Assembly (NCBI GenBank): GCA_018830685.1
Contig: JAHJRR010000037.1
Span: 1-5,425, forward strand
Length of the DNA: 5,425 bases
Source of the DNA: Nanobdellota archaeon
GTDB taxonomy: Archaea; Nanobdellota; Nanobdellia; Pacearchaeales; GW2011-AR1
Direction: 5' to 3'
The position numbers and the translations under genes were made by a program. Below, in pieces: positions 1 through 4,640 of the stretch; positions within the stretch are counted from its first letter, which is position 1, and each line of letters begins with the position of its first letter. The notes below the pieces were generated by a model. It saw nothing but the letters and a program-made list of their open reading frames with translations, was not told where the DNA came from and made no database searches.

Positions 1-29
1 GATTTAAATTATCAAATTTTGTGAATATA

Positions 30-43
30 AAAAGGTTTATAAA
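30..43 (+). promoter_or_regulatory. BRE/TATA promoter of the 5S rRNA gene
   Basis: A TATA box reading TTTATAAA lies at 36-43, preceded by a purine-rich stretch (AAAAGG, 30-35) that fits an archaeal B-recognition element. The box centre is about 25 nt upstream of position 65, where the first base of the 5S terminal helix lies. This is the expected archaeal TATA-to-start distance. Seen: the motif and its spacing. Inferred: that it drives the 5S gene alone. Confidence 0.75.
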
Positions 44-64
44 ATGGAAATTTGTGTCTTTTAT

Positions 65-178
65 GAAGACGATCATAGTAGGTTGGTAATACCTGTTCCC
101 ATTCCGAACACAGAAGTCAAGCTTCCTACGCCATTTGTGTTAGTATCCCACAAGATGCGAAGCATTGGTGTTGTCTTC
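65..178 (+). rRNA. 5S ribosomal RNA
   Basis: This is the 5S RNA of the large ribosomal subunit. The conserved core CCATTCCGAACACAGAAGTC lies at about 99-118, followed by AAGC. The ends form helix I: GAAGACGAU at 65-73 pairs with the segment ending GTCTTC at 178, for about 9 pairs including G-U pairs, and T64/A179 may extend it. GTAGG (78-82) pairs with CCTAC (125-129) as helix II, and TTGTG (135-139) pairs with CACAA (149-153) as helix IV. The length of about 114 nt is slightly short for the family. The gene has its own promoter and no 16S, 23S or tRNA gene sits beside it in the window, so it is probably unlinked from the main rRNA operon. The mature ends could differ by 1-2 nt. Confidence 0.93.
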
Positions 179-190
179 ACTTATTTTCTA
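179..190 (+). terminator. T-rich probable terminator of 5S rRNA
   Basis: Directly after the 5S terminal helix the sequence is T-rich, including TTATTTTCT at 181-189. Archaeal polymerase often stops at such tracts without a hairpin. The tract is short and interrupted, so this assignment rests mainly on position. Confidence 0.4.
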
Positions 191-191
191 A

Positions 192-207
192 GAAAGACTT
201 AATAATT
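192..207 (+). promoter_or_regulatory. Probable TATA promoter of rnp4, leaderless
   Basis: CTTAATAAT at 198-206 is preceded by the purine-rich GAAAGA. Its centre lies 25 nt before the rnp4 ATG at 227. That places the predicted transcription start on the start codon, so the mRNA would have no leader. No Shine-Dalgarno motif precedes the ATG, which agrees. The box is weaker than that of the 5S gene. Confidence 0.45.
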
Positions 208-226
208 CTGTTTGGTTTTTCACAAG

Positions 227-499
227 ATGGCTAAGGGTGATTCTAAGAAGGTTGTTTCTAAAAAGATTGAACGATTTTTTGAGAAGCTTCGAGGGAAGAC
301 TCCTTCAGAGATAAGGAAAATTAAAAGGATGGCAATGGGAAGCAATGTCTCTTTGGGTACAAAGAAAAAACTCTTCTGTAAAAAATGTTTTTCTGTATTT
401 AACTCAGGCAATTCTGAAATAAGAATTAAGAAAGGATCTAAGATTGTGAAATGTAAGAAGTGCGATAATATTTCTCGATGGAAACTTAACTCTTCTTGA
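227..499 (+). CDS. rnp4: RNase P protein component 4 (Rpr2/Rpp21 family)
   Basis: This is the archaeal homologue of eukaryotic Rpp21/Rpr2, a protein subunit that helps the RNase P RNA remove 5' leaders from precursor tRNAs. The 90-aa product has a basic N-terminal helical part (about 1-38) containing a KIKRMAMG segment, then LGTKKKLFCKKC. A zinc ribbon follows, with Cys51/Cys54 and Cys76/Cys79 as ligands, and it ends in the family-typical CxxCxxISRWKL. Archaeal members are usually about 100-130 aa, so this one is compact. I chose ATG 227 over the in-frame TTG at 212 because the protein then starts MAKGDSKK and a TATA box is correctly spaced. Its 3' end overlaps the convergent rpoN by 14 nt. 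Confidence 0.85.
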   Translation: MAKGDSKKVVSKKIERFFEKLRGKTPSEIRKIKRMAMGSNVSLGTKKKLFCKKCFSVFNSGNSEIRIKKGSKIVKCKKCDNISRWKLNSS

Positions 500-683
500 A
501 GTGACTGATTAGTTCAAGATAGTCTTCTTGTCCGAGGAACATCGACCTGCAACAGTATCTTTCAAGACTTATCTCATCTAGAATTTTTCCTGATTTTTCT
601 CCTTCTGCTACTCGTTTTTTGAACTCTTCCCAAAGTTGAGCTATAGGTTTTCCGCAACTGAAACATCTTACAGGGATTATCAT
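486..683 (-). CDS. rpoN: DNA-directed RNA polymerase subunit N (Rpb10 homologue)
   Basis: This is the small zinc-binding subunit of archaeal RNA polymerase and the counterpart of eukaryotic Rpb10, which helps assemble the RpoD/RpoL platform. The 65-aa length is typical. The N-terminal signature MIIPVRCFSCGKPI supplies Cys7 and Cys10, and the LERYCCRSMFL segment supplies the adjacent Cys44-Cys45, giving the unusual CX2C...CC zinc site of the family. In many archaea rpoN lies in the uS9-rpoN-rpoK part of the uS13/uS11 gene group. Here it stands alone, on the opposite strand, converging on rnp4. A TATA box 25 nt before the ATG suggests a leaderless mRNA. Confidence 0.96.
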   Translation of the reverse strand: MIIPVRCFSCGKPIAQLWEEFKKRVAEGEKSGKILDEISLERYCCRSMFLGQEDYLELISHFKKS

Positions 684-702
684 AATAATAAACCACTAAT
701 AC

Positions 703-716
703 TATTTTTAAAGCTT
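703..716 (-). promoter_or_regulatory. TATA promoter of rpoN, leaderless
   Basis: On the minus strand the sequence reads CAAGC then TTTAAAAATA (712 down to 703). The box centre lies about 25 nt upstream of the rpoN ATG at 683, so transcription should begin at or next to the start codon. No Shine-Dalgarno motif is present between them. Confidence 0.65.
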
Positions 717-724
717 GTGCTTAG

Positions 725-817
725 TTATTCAGAATAGAGAATGGGGACAGAACTTGAAGCAGAATAGAAGTCCATATTTAATCTCTTTCTTGCCTCATCG
801 GAAAATATTTCTGGCAT
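725..817 (-). CDS. Possible 30-aa small ORF upstream of rpoN
   Basis: I do not recognise this product, and it may not be a gene. The frame reads ATG...TAA and encodes MPEIFSDEARKRLNMDFYSA followed by SSSVPILYSE, with an acidic/basic N-terminal half and a serine-rich C-terminal half. The codon choice resembles the neighbouring real genes. The ORF lies 41 nt upstream of rpoN on the same strand. The rpoN TATA box falls between the two, so they need not share a transcript. The ATG has no Shine-Dalgarno motif. The nearest strong TATA (ATATAAAA, about 824-834) is too close to give a leaderless start. The alternative is chance, or a remnant of a longer gene. Confidence 0.2.
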   Translation of the reverse strand: MPEIFSDEARKRLNMDFYSASSSVPILYSE

Positions 818-842
818 ATATTTTTTATATAAAAGAGATTAA
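778..842. repeat. Inverted repeat, 11-bp arms with 43-nt loop
   Basis: TTAATCTCTTT (778-788) is the exact reverse complement of AAAGAGATTAA (832-842). Inside the loop TGCC (791-794) can pair with GGCA (813-816), and an alternating A/T stretch reading TATATTTTTTATATA lies at 817-831. The right arm abuts a TATA-like run at 821-834. It could be a structured transcript on either strand or a palindromic operator between the divergent rpoN and zinc-protein genes. No known family is recognised. Confidence 0.45.
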
Positions 843-865
843 GATTATTGTAGTCGAGTGAGAAC

Positions 866-880
866 AAATCTTTAAAAACT
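866..880 (+). promoter_or_regulatory. TATA promoter of the small CxxC protein gene
   Basis: CTTTAAAAAC at 870-879 is preceded by AAAT. A start about 25 nt from its centre would fall near 900, leaving a leader of about 14 nt that contains GGAG (903-906). This differs from the leaderless genes nearby. A second AT-rich TATA-like stretch at 824-834 could provide an upstream start near 855. Confidence 0.5.
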
Positions 881-913
881 CCGTGGATTAATAACATAAA
901 TTGGAGAATGGTT

Positions 914-1111
914 ATGAACAAGAGATGTATTTATTGCAAAATTGAAATTCCTCAAGAAAGTGTGATTGATTTTTGTTCCAGGTGTGGAATAGGCGTTTGG
1001 GGCGAGAAGATGTTTAACGCTATTGTCAAGAATATGGAGGAAGCACGGAGCAAGGGAGACCTTGTTTCGACTAATATTGGAGATAATTCTAGAGAACATA
1101 ATTCTTCTTGA
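914..1111 (+). CDS. Small double-CxxC zinc-ribbon-like protein, unknown function
   Basis: The 65-aa product has two Cys pairs, Cys5-x2-Cys8 (RCIYCK) and Cys21-x2-Cys24 (CSRCG). They are 12 residues apart, as in a small zinc ribbon. A GVWGEKMFNAIVKNMEEARS segment (27-46) follows, then a charged, Ser/Asn-rich tail. I recall similar short proteins in Woesearchaeota-type genomes but know no function, and cannot verify that here. I prefer ATG 914 over ATG 908 because GGAG at 903-906 sits 7 nt before 914 but only 1 nt before 908. The gene lies between the divergent rpoN and the ribosomal cluster and has its own promoter. Its setting suggests an information-processing role, but that is only guilt by association. 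Zinc binding is inferred from the cysteines. Confidence 0.75.
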   Translation: MNKRCIYCKIEIPQESVIDFCSRCGIGVWGEKMFNAIVKNMEEARSKGDLVSTNIGDNSREHNSS

Positions 1112-1157
1112 TAAAATATCTTTAAAATTCAAGAAATAGATGAGAAATCTCCAAAAG

Positions 1158-1172
1158 ATAGTTTTTTAAATA
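1158..1172 (+). promoter_or_regulatory. TATA promoter of the eL21-rpoF-DUF655-uS13-uS4-uS11 cluster
   Basis: TTTTTAAATA at 1163-1172, preceded by GATAG, is centred 24-25 nt before the eL21 ATG at 1192. This predicts a leaderless first cistron. A second box (CTTTAAAATT, 1120-1129) could give a longer transcript starting near 1150. No correctly spaced box precedes any of the next five genes. Confidence 0.65.
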
Positions 1173-1191
1173 GGATAAATTTGAGTAAATT

Positions 1192-1464
1192 ATGACTAAG
1201 CGAACTAAGAGCATGCGGGCTAAAGGTAAGATTTCGCTTAGTAAGTACTTTCAAGAATTTGGCAAGGGAGAGTCTGTTGCTATTGTAAGGGAGAGGGCAG
1301 TTTGTTCAAGTTTCCCAGAGAGGCTTCAGGGAAGAACGGGTTTTATCGATGGTAAACGAGGAAGATTTTATCTTGTGAAACTCTCAGACCTTAATAAGGA
1401 GAAGATATACATAATTCAACCAGTTCACCTTAAAAAAATAGAAGTGCAGGAAAAAGTAAAATGA
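1192..1464 (+). CDS. rpl21e: Large-subunit ribosomal protein eL21 (L21e)
   Basis: This is a protein of the 50S subunit found in archaea and eukaryotes. The 90-aa product starts with a basic rRNA-binding tail (TKRTKSMRAKGKISLSKYFQ). An SH3-like barrel follows, containing the family signature QGRTGFIDGKRGRFYLVKL at about 46-64, and it ends IIQPVHLKKI. The usual length is about 95-100 aa, and the N-terminal basic tail is a few residues shorter here. The start is supported by the correctly spaced TATA box. The stop overlaps the rpoF start as ATGA. The eL21-rpoF pairing is a known archaeal arrangement. Confidence 0.92.
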   Translation: MTKRTKSMRAKGKISLSKYFQEFGKGESVAIVRERAVCSSFPERLQGRTGFIDGKRGRFYLVKLSDLNKEKIYIIQPVHLKKIEVQEKVK

Positions 1465-1766
1465 TTAACAATAGAGTTCCATTGAGCATGTCAGAGTCCG
1501 CGCAGTATATCTCTGATGAGACAGATTTTGAAGTTGAAATGAAGAAGTTCATAAAAAAATTCACTAAGATGGATTCAAAAAAGGCCGAGGAGTTGAGAAA
1601 AGAATTAGAAGATTTGAATCTGATTCGATTAAGACCGGAGCATGCTGTGAAGATTGTTGATCTTATGCCCGAAGATCAAGATAGTCTAAATAAAATTTTT
1701 GAGGATTCAAGAGTAAGCGAAGATGAAGCAAATAGTATATTACAAACAGTTAAAAAATTCAAGTAA
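1461..1766 (+). CDS. rpoF: DNA-directed RNA polymerase subunit F (Rpb4 homologue)
   Basis: RpoF pairs with RpoE (Rpb7) to form the stalk of archaeal RNA polymerase, which contacts emerging RNA and initiation/termination factors. The 101-aa helical product matches the family pattern. An N-terminal segment (SESAQYISDE) leads into a helix FEVEMKKFIKKFTKMDSKKA, then LRPEHAVKIVDLMPEDQDSL (57-76) and a final VSEDEANSILQTVKKF helix that forms the HRDC-like part. It has no cysteines and no catalytic motif, as expected. The ATG overlaps the eL21 stop by 4 nt, which suggests translational coupling. The neighbours eL21 and DUF655 strengthen the assignment. Confidence 0.87.
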   Translation: MINNRVPLSMSESAQYISDETDFEVEMKKFIKKFTKMDSKKAEELRKELEDLNLIRLRPEHAVKIVDLMPEDQDSLNKIFEDSRVSEDEANSILQTVKKFK

Positions 1767-1811
1767 GAAATTAAACAATGGACTTTTTTCATATAAAAAT
1801 GTCCGATAAAT

Positions 1812-2348
1812 ATGGCGAAAGAAGAGTATGCAATAGTCTTGGAGTATCTCCCAAATGGTTACCCCTTGGAGAAGAAAATCATGCCGATAGCGCAGGCCAT
1901 CGGAGAACAGAATCTTACGCTCTTGGAAATAGTTCCTCGAAGAGGAGTTTCCTTGGAGAGTGGGGAAAGAGTCTACATCGGGGAAGGTAAGAGAGACAAA
2001 GTTTATTACATACTTGGAAGACTTCATCGTGAGAAGGTTACTGAATCTGCAAAGAATCAGTTAAAAGAATTTGTAGAAAAAATGGTTGGCGAGCATGAGG
2101 AAAGGTTCGTTGAATTTTTCAACCGTTCTGAAGCCATAAACAAGAGAGTTCATCAGATTGAACTTTTGCCAGGTTTTGGAAAGAAACACATGAATGAGAT
2201 TCTTACTAAGAGGAAGGAAGAACTGTTCAAAAACTTCGAAGATATGAAGAAAAGAATTCCAAATCTTCCTGATCCAAAAAAGGCCGTCGAGAAACGAATC
2301 ATTCAGGAATTGACAGAAATGGAAAGACAAAATTTGTTTGTACAATAA
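1812..2348 (+). CDS. DUF655 protein (OB-like domain plus helix-hairpin-helix)
   Basis: This 178-aa product belongs to the archaeal DUF655 family, of unknown biochemical function and predicted to bind nucleic acid. The N-terminal YAIVLEYLPNG (6-16) opens a beta-rich OB-like domain with the family hallmark GERVYIGEGKRDKV at 51-64. A helical part follows with the helix-hairpin-helix segment IELLPGFGKKHMNEILTKRK (116-135), then NLPDPKKAVEKRIIQEL. The family usually sits between rpoF and the rRNA dimethylase gene ksgA/rsmA. Here rpoF precedes it as expected, but uS13 follows 1 nt after the stop and no ksgA is present. A role in rRNA or ribosome biogenesis is inferred from that company. The start lacks a Shine-Dalgarno motif but fits the family's N-terminus. 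Confidence 0.87.
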   Translation: MAKEEYAIVLEYLPNGYPLEKKIMPIAQAIGEQNLTLLEIVPRRGVSLESGERVYIGEGKRDKVYYILGRLHREKVTESAKNQLKEFVEKMVGEHEERFVEFFNRSEAINKRVHQIELLPGFGKKHMNEILTKRKEELFKNFEDMKKRIPNLPDPKKAVEKRIIQELTEMERQNLFVQ

Positions 2349-2349
2349 A

Positions 2350-2892
2350 ATGGAACAAGAAAAACCAGTAAATGTGGAAGTAATGAAGAAACAACCTAGT
2401 GAAACCGAGAATCGTGAAGATAGAGTTATTAGAATTCTTTCTAAAGACATTGAAGGAAGTACAAGAGTTGGCGCAGGTTTGGCTAAGATAAAAGGAATTT
2501 CATGGGGATTTGCTAATGCCGTATGTAAAGTTCTTAAGATTGAAGAAACAAGAAAAATTGGTTCATTGAGTCCGGATGAGATTGGTAAGATTACAGATTT
2601 TACTAAAAATCCAAAGGTTCCTACATTTATACTCAACAGAAGATTTGATTTTGAAACTGGAGAGGATAAGCACCTTCTTGGTTCGGACCTTATGTTCAGA
2701 AATGAATTTGATGTTAAGAGACTTAAGAAGATAAAAAGTTATAGAGGTATTAGGCACGGTGCAGGTCTCCCATTAAGAGGTCAGCGAACGAGGAGTAATT
2801 TTAGGACTAATAGGAAGAGGGGAGTTGGAATTAAAAAGAAGGAGCAAAACAAGGAACATAACAATGAGTATAATAGGGGTGGTAAAAAATGA
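2350..2892 (+). CDS. rps13: Small-subunit ribosomal protein uS13
   Basis: uS13 sits in the head of the 30S subunit and contacts the P-site tRNA and the intersubunit bridge to the large subunit. The 180-aa product has the archaeal-type core RILSKDIEGSTRVGAGLAKI (28-47), an IKGISWGFANAVCKVLKI H2TH segment, and the C-terminal signature YRGIRHGAGLPLRGQRTRSN (131-150) with a basic tail. About 25 residues before the core (MEQEKPVNVEVMKKQPSETE) form an acidic, probably disordered extension not seen in most homologues. The alternative is a start at Met12. ATG 2350 is 1 nt after the DUF655 stop and has no Shine-Dalgarno motif, so coupled translation is likely. A TTG at 2338 would overlap DUF655 and is not needed. 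Confidence 0.95.
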   Translation: MEQEKPVNVEVMKKQPSETENREDRVIRILSKDIEGSTRVGAGLAKIKGISWGFANAVCKVLKIEETRKIGSLSPDEIGKITDFTKNPKVPTFILNRRFDFETGEDKHLLGSDLMFRNEFDVKRLKKIKSYRGIRHGAGLPLRGQRTRSNFRTNRKRGVGIKKKEQNKEHNNEYNRGGKK

Positions 2893-3377
2893 AGAGAAAA
2901 CATAAACAGTACTCTCGACCAAAGAAGCCTTTTGAGAAAGTAAGATTCGAAGAAGAAAGTAAGATTAAGGAGGAGTTTGGTTTGAAAAATAAGAAAGAGA
3001 TTTGGAGAGCAGAATCAGTGATAAAAACAATTAGAGAGAAGGCCAAGAAGCTTATTCCTGCAGGTGAGAACGAGAAAGAGGCTCTTTTCGTTCGTTTGAG
3101 GAAGACTGGTTTTAAAGTGGATTCTATTTCAGATGTTCTTTCATTAGATAAGAAAGATTTCTTGGAGAGAAGACTTCAGACATTTGTTTTCAGGAAGAAG
3201 TTTGCTTCTACACCTAAAAGTGCTAGGCAACTTATAACTCATCGAAAAGTTTTTATTAAAGATCATGTAGTTGATAGTCCCTCCCATGTTGTTCCCGTTG
3301 AGATGGAGAATCAAATCTTCTTGAAAAATAATGTGAAAGTTATTGCTAAAAAAGTAAATGCAGGAGAGGTTCAATAA
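2889..3377 (+). CDS. rps4: Small-subunit ribosomal protein uS4
   Basis: uS4 is a primary 16S rRNA-binding protein that nucleates 30S assembly. The 162-aa product has the archaeal N-terminal domain, including FEEESKIKEEFGLKNKKEIW (20-39). An S4 RNA-binding domain follows at about 93-140: RRLQTFVFRKKFASTPKSAR leads into QLITHRKVFIKDHVVDSPSH, a close match to the family. It is a little shorter than many archaeal uS4 proteins (about 170-190 aa) and lacks a long acidic C-terminus. The ATG overlaps the uS13 stop as ATGA. AGGGGTGGT at 2875-2883 just upstream can pair with the 16S 3' end. Confidence 0.94.
   Translation: MKRKHKQYSRPKKPFEKVRFEEESKIKEEFGLKNKKEIWRAESVIKTIREKAKKLIPAGENEKEALFVRLRKTGFKVDSISDVLSLDKKDFLERRLQTFVFRKKFASTPKSARQLITHRKVFIKDHVVDSPSHVVPVEMENQIFLKNNVKVIAKKVNAGEVQ
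3363..3370 (+). promoter_or_regulatory. Shine-Dalgarno site that decides the uS11 start
   Basis: GGAGAGGT lies inside the uS4 C-terminal codons. Its GAGGT part is 8 nt before ATG 3379, which follows the uS4 stop by 1 nt. The earlier in-frame ATG at 3358 precedes this motif, so 3379 is the better start. Confidence 0.6.
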
Positions 3378-3378
3378 G

Positions 3379-3843
3379 ATGGATACCCTTCAAGAAAAAA
3401 TGCCTAAAGAGACGGTTGTAGAAGAGGGTAAAGAAAGTGCTTCTTCAAAGAGTCAGCCAAAAGAAAGAATTGGTGCAGAGGCCGTTTTGAATATTTACAC
3501 TTCATTTAATAATACAATTGTTCATGCAACAGATGTTTCTGGTAGAACACTTACAAAGGTTACGGGGGGTATGGTAACCAAGCACGGAAGACTTAAGGCT
3601 AATCCCACAATAGCTATGTTCATTGCGAAGAGAGTTGCTGAAGAGCTTAAAGAGAAAGGTGTTGATTCACTATACTTTAGAGTTAGGGCTAAGACGGGTG
3701 CACCTGCACCGGGTCCTGGTGCGAATGCCCTAGTTAAGAGTATCTCTAGAGAAGGTATTAAGGTTGTTAACATTCTTGATACTACAAAATTCGCTCGTGG
3801 AGGACCCAAGATTAAGGGTGGTCGAAGAGGAAGAAGGCCTTAG
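3379..3843 (+). CDS. rps11: Small-subunit ribosomal protein uS11
   Basis: uS11 lies on the 30S platform, where it helps hold mRNA and forms part of the E-site surroundings. The 154-aa product has the family opening VLNIYTSFNNTIVHATDVSG (36-55), then KVTGGMVTKHGRLKANPTIA (60-79). The signature APAPGPGANALVKSISREGI (108-127) follows, and the basic tail ends GGRRGRRP. The usual archaeal length is near 130 aa. The surplus is an N-terminal tail of about 33 residues rich in Lys, Glu and Ser, likely disordered and similar in character to the extra tail of uS13. The gene is the last of the tight cluster, 1 nt after uS4. Confidence 0.95.
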   Translation: MDTLQEKMPKETVVEEGKESASSKSQPKERIGAEAVLNIYTSFNNTIVHATDVSGRTLTKVTGGMVTKHGRLKANPTIAMFIAKRVAEELKEKGVDSLYFRVRAKTGAPAPGPGANALVKSISREGIKVVNILDTTKFARGGPKIKGGRRGRRP

Positions 3844-3844
3844 T

Positions 3845-3856
3845 TACATTTAAAAG
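3845..3856 (+). promoter_or_regulatory. TATA promoter of rpoD, leaderless
   Basis: CATTTAAAAG at 3847-3856 is centred about 26 nt before the rpoD ATG at 3878 in the 34-nt gap after uS11. No Shine-Dalgarno motif lies before the ATG. rpoD therefore probably has its own leaderless transcript in addition to possible read-through from the ribosomal cluster. Confidence 0.6.
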
Positions 3857-3877
3857 TAGTTTAAACAAAATATTAAA

Positions 3878-4594
3878 ATGAAAAAGATAGAACAAACGGA
3901 TAATCAGGTCGTATTCGCTGCAGAGATGGATGAGACCATTGCTAATGCTATTAGGCGGTATATTAATCACGTTCCGACTCTTGCTGTTGATGAGGTGGAG
4001 ATTTCTAAGAATGATTCTGCTCTTTATGATGAAACTTTTGCACATAGAATTGGTCTTGTTCCATTGAAAATGGAGAAGGGTGCTAAGAAAAAGATGGAGC
4101 TTAAGATGGATGTAAAAAGAGAGGGGAGCGTATACTCTGGAGATCTTGTGGGAAATCCAAAAGTTGTTTATGATAATATACCTTTGACAATCTTGTCTGC
4201 CGGACAAGAGATTCATCTGAGTGCTACGGTGGTATCAGGCACAGGTGCAGAGCATGCAAAGTTCTCTCCTGGAATGATGTATTATAGACATGTCTCGGAG
4301 ATATCTCTTGACAAAGATCTTTCTCAAGAGATAGCAAACCTTAATCTTGCTAATGAGATTCAAACTAAAGGAAATAAAATCGTTTTGGTTGATGATAAGA
4401 AAAAGGAAGTTCTTGACGTTTGTGAAGGTGTTGCTAAAAAAAATAGGAAGCTTGCAGAAGTGGAGACCACCGGAGATATTGTTTTGACTCTGGAGAGTTT
4501 TGGGCAGATGCCTGTGGGAGATATTTTTGTTAATTCTATTGGTGCCTTGAAAAAGGATCTTGATAATTTTTCCAAGACAATAGGTAAGGCCTAG
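3878..4594 (+). CDS. rpoD: DNA-directed RNA polymerase subunit D (Rpb3/alpha-like)
   Basis: RpoD is the archaeal counterpart of Rpb3 and bacterial alpha. With RpoL, RpoN and RpoP it forms the assembly platform of RNA polymerase. The 238-aa product has the dimerisation-domain motif NAIRRYINHVPTLAVDEVEI (23-42), the conserved ETFAHRIGLVPLKM (52-65), and a GTGAEHAKFSPG segment (121-132) equivalent to the family's HAKWSP. It ends with a helical tail GALKKDLDNFSKTIG. Many archaeal RpoD proteins carry a ferredoxin-like insert with Cys ligands for [4Fe-4S] clusters. Here that region (about 153-200) is short and the only Cys is Cys182, so no cluster can be bound. Its place after uS11 is the classic archaeal order. 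Confidence 0.95.
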   Translation: MKKIEQTDNQVVFAAEMDETIANAIRRYINHVPTLAVDEVEISKNDSALYDETFAHRIGLVPLKMEKGAKKKMELKMDVKREGSVYSGDLVGNPKVVYDNIPLTILSAGQEIHLSATVVSGTGAEHAKFSPGMMYYRHVSEISLDKDLSQEIANLNLANEIQTKGNKIVLVDDKKKEVLDVCEGVAKKNRKLAEVETTGDIVLTLESFGQMPVGDIFVNSIGALKKDLDNFSKTIGKA

Positions 4595-4598
4595 TAAA

Positions 4599-4607
4599 AT
4601 TTAAAAC
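4599..4607 (+). promoter_or_regulatory. Probable TATA promoter of tRNA-Leu
   Basis: ATTTAAAAC at 4599-4607, just after the rpoD stop, is preceded by TAAA. A start about 25 nt from its centre would fall near 4628. That leaves a leader of about 12 nt before the tRNA at 4641, for RNase P to remove. Confidence 0.5.
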
Positions 4608-4613
4608 TCGACC

Positions 4614-4627
4614 TATTTTTTATTATT
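4614..4627 (+). terminator. T-rich probable terminator of rpoD
   Basis: TATTTTTTATTATT follows the rpoD stop by about 20 nt, including six consecutive T. No stable hairpin precedes it. This fits archaeal T-tract termination. It lies between the tRNA TATA box and the tRNA, upstream of the predicted tRNA start near 4628. Confidence 0.45.
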
Positions 4628-4640
4628 GGAAGATTAATTT

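Noticed and set aside
212..226. TTG start giving rnp4 five extra residues (MVFHK)
   Set aside because: The ATG at 227 is correctly spaced from a TATA box and gives a normal MAKG start, and no Shine-Dalgarno motif supports the TTG.
872..1132. 86-codon minus-strand frame across the small zinc-protein gene
   Set aside because: It is the antisense of the CxxC protein, which has a better start, a Shine-Dalgarno site and a recognisable motif.
1783..1800. TATA-like sequence (CTTTTTTCATATAAAAAT) before the DUF655 gene
   Set aside because: Its centre is only about 17 nt from the ATG at 1812, so transcription would start inside the gene; the 45-nt gap fits an internal operon junction better.
1778..1990. 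70-codon plus-strand frame beginning MDFFHIKMSDKYG
   Set aside because: It lies almost wholly inside the DUF655 gene in another frame and shows no family features.
2061..2636. 191-codon minus-strand frame across DUF655 and uS13
   Set aside because: It is antisense to two recognised genes and its product looks like a low-information shadow rich in Phe, Leu and Ser.
3812..4216. 134-codon minus-strand frame over the start of rpoD
   Set aside because: It is antisense to an unmistakable RpoD and to the uS11 end, with no family resemblance.
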